Assembly (NCBI GenBank): GCA_023409435.1
Contig: JAEYHP010000059.1
Location: forward strand, 1 to 14,568
Source of the DNA: Bacillota bacterium
GTDB taxonomy: Bacteria; Bacillota; Clostridia; Christensenellales; CAG-138
Direction: 5' to 3'
Length of the DNA: 14,568 nucleotides
This document shows positions 11,853 through 14,568 of the stretch, one piece after another; the first letter of the stretch is position 1; each line of letters starts with the position of its first letter. Made by a program: the position numbers and the translations under genes. A model generated the notes under the pieces. It was given only the letters and a program-made list of their open reading frames with translations, did not search any database and was not told the origin of the DNA.

Positions 11853-12416
11853 TTAGGCGTTCAGGAAAAGCCGGGGCGCGCGCCTTTTCAACTGCGACCC
11901 CAGCAGGGTAACAAGCAACAGTTTTATAAGGTCGAGCGGCAGGAAAATATAAACAAGGTATATCGCACGGGACAGCGCAATAGGCTTTGCAAGATAAGCG
12001 GAGGAAATCAGCGCCATATACGAAACCCCAAGAAGCTGGACCATAAGTATCACGCCAAAGCCGCCCAGTACAAACAGCCATTTCTTGCCCTTGTACAACG
12101 TGCGTGAGGCTACCAGGCTCAATAGAGGTGCCGCGGCTAAGAAGGCAAGCAGATACCCGAATGTCGGATCGAATATATAGCCAATCCCGCCTCCGTTTGT
12201 AAACACGGGGATGCCAATCAGGCCGATGAGCACATAGCTAAGCTGGGAGAAGAACGCGGCGGAAGGCGGCAGCAGCAGCCCCGCGAGATATACAAACGCA
12301 GTCTGGAGCGTCATTGGCACGGGGTAGGGAGGAATGGGAAACTTGATGAACGCGCCCACCGCGGTCAATGCGGCAAACATGGCCGCGAACAGCATGGTCC
12401 GTAAGGATAATTTCAT
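11853..12416 (-). CDS. bioY: Biotin ECF transporter substrate-specificity component
   Basis: A 187-residue membrane protein with about six hydrophobic segments. It carries BioY signatures FPIPPYPVPMTLQTAFVYLAG (25-45) and GGGIGYIFDPTFGYLLAFL (75-93). BioY captures biotin and works with a shared energising module (EcfT plus two EcfA ATPases), which is not encoded here. AAGGGG (12423-12428) is 6 nt upstream of the ATG. A BirA box covers the promoter, so transcription should fall when biotin is plentiful. The downstream substrate-binding lipoprotein gene is probably cotranscribed. Confidence 0.94.
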   Translation of the reverse strand: MKLSLRTMLFAAMFAALTAVGAFIKFPIPPYPVPMTLQTAFVYLAGLLLPPSAAFFSQLSYVLIGLIGIPVFTNGGGIGYIFDPTFGYLLAFLAAAPLLSLVASRTLYKGKKWLFVLGGFGVILMVQLLGVSYMALISSAYLAKPIALSRAIYLVYIFLPLDLIKLLLVTLLGSQLKRRAPRLFLNA

Positions 12417-12429
12417 GGAAGACCCCTTA

Positions 12430-12460
12430 TTGTTAACTTTATTTTTATATTAGTTTACAA
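12430..12460. promoter_or_regulatory. BirA box upstream of bioY
   Basis: TTGTTAAC (12430-12437) and GTTTACAA (12453-12460) are inverted with one mismatch across a 15-bp AT-rich spacer. This matches the known BirA operator layout of Firmicutes. The 12453-12460 half lies over the -10 of the inferred bioY promoter, and the other half is in the leader. Confidence 0.88.
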
Positions 12461-12480
12461 TATGAAGATGCGTTTGACAA
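12452..12480 (-). promoter_or_regulatory. bioY promoter
   Basis: On the minus strand TTGTCA (12480-12475) and TAAACT (12457-12452) are 17 bp apart. The -10 overlaps the BirA half-site GTTTACAA. The -35 element shares bases with a plus-strand TTGACA (12474-12479), so divergent promoters may be back to back here. Confidence 0.6.
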
Positions 12481-12509
12481 GCGGGATTTCGTATTTCGTA
12501 ATTTTATAT

Positions 12510-12538
12510 GTTACAGATTGCACAATTTGCGGTAGAAT
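12510..12538 (+). promoter_or_regulatory. Promoter for the DUF2156 gene
   Basis: TAGAAT (12533-12538) lies 17 bp after GTTACA (12510-12515). A second candidate is the perfect TTGACA at 12474-12479, 17 bp before CGTAAT (12497-12502). The first would start near 12545, just before a 5-bp hairpin (GCGCG-CTAA-CGCGC) in the leader. Confidence 0.45.
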
Positions 12539-12591
12539 AGAGAAGGGTGCGCGCTAACGCGCGAAGAATTGCTGTAAGGAAGGTAAAGAAG

Positions 12592-13491
12592 TTGCTTCAG
12601 TTCCAATCCATCCGTCTTTCGGATAAGGCCACAATCGACCAATATTTGATGCCTCACGCATTTGAATGTTCCGAGTTTACATTTACAAACTTCATCATCT
12701 GGGGGCAGGACGATAAGATCCAATGGGCAGAGCAGGACGAAGTGCTCTATATCCGGCTGCAGTTTGCAAAAAAGCAGCATCCGTTTCTATTTCCTCCCAT
12801 CCCTAAGACTTTTGATATGGACTATGGCAAGGCGCTTGCGCCTGCATTTGAATATTTCAGCGCAATCGGCGTCAGGCCGCGTTTCCGTGCCGTAAGCGGG
12901 CGGTTTGTAGACCTCTTTTATAAACATGCGCCTTTGTTTTCCTTAATACAGGACCGGGACACGTTCGATTATATTTACAGCGCGGAAGATCTGATCACGT
13001 TGAAAGGCCGCAAATACCACGCCAAGCGCAACCATGTCAACCAGTTTACCTCGCAGTACAGCTTTACCTATGAACCTCTTACAGCGGACAGAACAAAGGA
13101 ATGCATGGAGCTTTACATGAGCTGGCTGCAGGATAAGGATGTCAACGAACCCGGCATTTTGGGGGAAATGAAGGCCATCTCTTTTCTGCTGCCCAATATG
13201 GATGCGCTCCATGTAAAAGGCGGCTGCATTTACGTGGCGGGTAAGCTCGTTGCGTTCTCTTTGGGAGAGCAGGTCAAAGAGGATTTGGCCATTATCCATA
13301 TCGAAAAGGCAGACGCATCCTATGCGGGGCTTTATGCCATCATTAACCAGCAGTTTGCGGAGCATGCCTGGAGCGATATGACATATCTCAACCGCGAAGA
13401 GGATATGGGCATCCCCGGCATGAGAAAGGCAAAGCTCTCTTATCAGCCTATAAAACTGATTGAAAAATACGACGCCGTGTTAAGGCCGTAA
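12592..13491 (+). CDS. DUF2156 protein (phosphatidylglycerol lysyltransferase C-terminal domain, GNAT-like)
   Basis: A 299-residue soluble protein of the DUF2156 family, related to the C-terminal catalytic domain of MprF-type aminoacyl-phosphatidylglycerol synthases and built from tandem GNAT-like folds. Visible family segments are CSEFTFTNFIIWG near the start, LKGRKYHAKRNHVNQF in the middle, and YAGLYAIINQQFAEHAW followed by LNREEDMGIPGMRKAKLSYQP at the end. The N-terminal membrane flippase of MprF is absent, so it need not act on lipids; a role in aminoacyl or acyl transfer is inferred. TTG at 12592 is chosen because AAGGAAGG (12576-12583) lies 8 nt upstream. An upstream GTG at 12547 falls in a leader hairpin. 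It is divergent from bioY and appears monocistronic. Confidence 0.88.
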   Translation: MLQFQSIRLSDKATIDQYLMPHAFECSEFTFTNFIIWGQDDKIQWAEQDEVLYIRLQFAKKQHPFLFPPIPKTFDMDYGKALAPAFEYFSAIGVRPRFRAVSGRFVDLFYKHAPLFSLIQDRDTFDYIYSAEDLITLKGRKYHAKRNHVNQFTSQYSFTYEPLTADRTKECMELYMSWLQDKDVNEPGILGEMKAISFLLPNMDALHVKGGCIYVAGKLVAFSLGEQVKEDLAIIHIEKADASYAGLYAIINQQFAEHAWSDMTYLNREEDMGIPGMRKAKLSYQPIKLIEKYDAVLRP

Positions 13492-13559
13492 GCTTGTGTC
13501 CGGGCTGTGAAGCGAGCGCAACATTTCGTTACGCCCAAGTTTAGCCCTGGATAAAGCCC

Positions 13560-13588
13560 TTGACGCACCTTTGTATTTGCTATACACT
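13560..13588 (+). promoter_or_regulatory. Promoter for yajC
   Basis: TTGACG (13560-13565) and TACACT (13583-13588) are separated by 17 bp. The expected start is about 30 nt before the ATG. The 68-nt stretch between the DUF2156 stop and this promoter shows no clear terminator. Confidence 0.55.
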
Positions 13589-13624
13589 TAGTCTCGCAAA
13601 CATATGTAAAGGAAGGTAATAAGA

Positions 13625-13948
13625 ATGCCGCAGGAAGCCGCCAGCTTTTTTCAGAGCCCTATGTTATTATTGGTCGTACTCATGGTCGCCATGATTGCCT
13701 TTACGATCATCCCGCAGCGCAGGCGCGACAAAAAGATTAAGGATATGCTCAGCGCATTAAAACCTGGCGACCGCGTTCGCACCATCGGCGGTATCTATGG
13801 CACCATCGGCTCCATCAAGGATGACGTTGTTACGCTCATCGTCGGGCCGGACAAGGTTCGCCTCGTATTTGCCCGCGGCGCAATCTCCACGGTTGAGAAT
13901 GTGGCGGCGGAAAATACCATGAGCGAAGAGGTTAAGGAAATTAAATAA
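13625..13948 (+). CDS. yajC: Preprotein translocase accessory subunit YajC
   Basis: A 107-residue protein with one N-terminal membrane segment (about 12-29), then IIPQRRRDKKIKDML and the conserved GDRVRTIGGIYGTIGSIKDDVVTL, the YajC signature. YajC associates with SecDF at the membrane and supports Sec-dependent export and membrane protein insertion, but it is usually not essential. AAAGGAAGG (13608-13616) is 8 nt before the ATG. The gene has its own promoter and is followed by a strong terminator, so the TIGR04086-type gene after it is likely expressed by readthrough or a promoter not recognised here. secD and secF, frequent neighbours, are not in the window. Confidence 0.95.
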   Translation: MPQEAASFFQSPMLLLVVLMVAMIAFTIIPQRRRDKKIKDMLSALKPGDRVRTIGGIYGTIGSIKDDVVTLIVGPDKVRLVFARGAISTVENVAAENTMSEEVKEIK

Positions 13949-13964
13949 AAATTTGGCCCTCACG

Positions 13965-14002
13965 CATACCGGCAGCTATGTTGCCGGTATGTTTTTTTTT
14001 TT
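13965..14002 (+). terminator. Terminator after yajC
   Basis: CATACCGGCA (13965-13974) pairs perfectly with TGCCGGTATG (13982-13991), followed by eleven T. It is one of the strongest terminators in the window. Confidence 0.93.
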
Positions 14003-14044
14003 GTTCGCATAGGTATTGCCATAGGATATGAGGGGGAATACCAT

Positions 14045-14452
14045 ATGAGAACGAAGCGGAGAAAAAAGCAGCCGGATCAACGGAGCGGAGCGCTTTTGCG
14101 GGTTATAAAGGCGTCGCTTTTAGGGTGCATCCTCACCATTATCGCCATACTGTTTTTTGCGCTGCTGTTGAAAATTGAGCTTTTGGGCGAGGACTCCATC
14201 CCCATCATCACCAGCGTCATCAAAGCTCTGTGTGCGGCATTTGCAGGCCTCTTGGCTGCGCGCGGCAGCGAAGGGCGCGGGTGGATATGGGGCGGTGTTG
14301 GCGGCGCCGTGTACGTGCTGATTTCATTTGTGGCGTTTTCCCTGGTGGAAAAGACCATGGCGTTCACGCTCGGCCTTTTGGCCGACATGGTGATGGGATT
14401 TGTCGCCGGCATTGCGGGAAGCCTTATTTTACAGCTAAAAAAGCCTGCATAG
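14045..14452 (+). CDS. Small polytopic membrane protein, TIGR04086-type
   Basis: A 135-residue protein with a basic N terminus (RTKRRKKQ) and four hydrophobic segments: about 22-43, 53-72, 79-101 and 105-130. Glycine-rich turns occur at GRGWIWGGVGGAVY and MGFVAGIAGS. Size, topology and position after yajC fit the TIGR04086 family of Clostridia. In many Clostridia that family lies near yajC and the genes for the six-cysteine SCIFF peptide and its radical SAM maturase; that neighbourhood is recalled, not seen, because the window ends first. AGGGGG (14031-14036) lies 8 nt before the ATG. No function is known to me. Confidence 0.78.
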   Translation: MRTKRRKKQPDQRSGALLRVIKASLLGCILTIIAILFFALLLKIELLGEDSIPIITSVIKALCAAFAGLLAARGSEGRGWIWGGVGGAVYVLISFVAFSLVEKTMAFTLGLLADMVMGFVAGIAGSLILQLKKPA

Positions 14453-14473
14453 CGGCTTGGGGTCGGTTTTTGC

Positions 14474-14502
14474 TTGTCAACTGTGCGCCAAAAGCGTATA
14501 AT
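14474..14502 (+). promoter_or_regulatory. Near-consensus promoter reading out of the window
   Basis: TTGTCA (14474-14479) and a perfect TATAAT (14497-14502) are 17 bp apart, one of the best promoters in the window. The roughly 60 nt after the expected start near 14509 contain no ribosome binding site or start codon that I trust and are rich in GGC/GCC-type complementary stretches. The gene or RNA it drives lies outside the window. Confidence 0.72.
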
Positions 14503-14568
14503 AATACAAGTTGTCAGCGAAGAGTTCAGGCGGCACAGCCGGGGAATGAGCCCGCAGCAGCCCAATAC

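Noticed and set aside
14503..14568. Known riboswitch or RNA class at the window end.
   Set aside because: I compared the leader by eye with cobalamin, SAM, FMN, TPP and ZTP consensus elements, and none fits; only 60 nt are visible.
1..14568. CRISPR arrays, insertion sequences, prophage or defence islands.
   Set aside because: No spaced repeat arrays, transposase, integrase or phage structural genes are visible; the only repeats are tRNA-tail copies and operators.

Overview
This window looks like a chromosomal segment of a Clostridia-type Firmicute with moderately high GC. Supporting signs are strong AGGAGG-like ribosome binding sites with occasional TTG starts, a NuoE/NuoF-like flavin module of the type used by trimeric [FeFe] hydrogenases, a BirA box in front of bioY, and the pair yajC plus a TIGR04086-type membrane protein. 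A deeper placement (for example Christensenellales-like) would be a guess. Most genes are housekeeping or central metabolism. I see no CRISPR array, insertion sequence or clear prophage.

Layout. 1-279: a tRNA cluster (the 3' tail of a tRNA-Gly, tRNA-Lys(CUU), tRNA-Gly(GCC), and a second tRNA-Lys(CUU)) closed by a 22-bp perfect palindrome. 280-737: no convincing gene; decayed direct and inverted copies of the tRNA-Lys 3' tail, then the promoter of the next gene. 738-2114: a P1/DmpA-type N-terminal nucleophile peptidase and acpS. 2115-2420: two terminators and a promoter. 2421-5672: a four-gene operon (NuoE-like protein, histidine-kinase-type ATPase, small [2Fe-2S] protein, NuoF-like NADH/FMN subunit) that ends in a terminator with no hydrogenase catalytic gene. 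5797-6945: a membrane acyltransferase. 7081-9606: a short alanyl-tRNA synthetase lacking the C-terminal region, followed by an UlaG-like metallo-hydrolase.

9670-10771 is the most interesting part. A LexA-like XRE/S24 repressor gene (minus strand) is divergent from a gene for a 64-residue membrane protein. Three copies of a 17-bp operator, GTWTCC-N5-GGAWAC, lie between them. One overlaps the repressor's own promoter, one exactly fills the 17-bp spacer of the divergent promoter, and one precedes the small gene's ribosome binding site. The repressor keeps the Ala-Gly cleavage site but has Cys and Arg where the catalytic Ser and Lys belong, at positions matching E. coli LexA residues 84/85, 119 and 156. 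It therefore resembles an SOS-style circuit that has probably lost or altered RecA-stimulated self-cleavage.

10772-12460: a minus-strand unit of bioY and an orphan lipoprotein substrate-binding protein behind a BirA box. 12592-13491: a DUF2156 protein. 13625-14452: yajC and the TIGR04086-type membrane protein. A near-consensus promoter at 14474-14502 starts a transcript that leaves the window.
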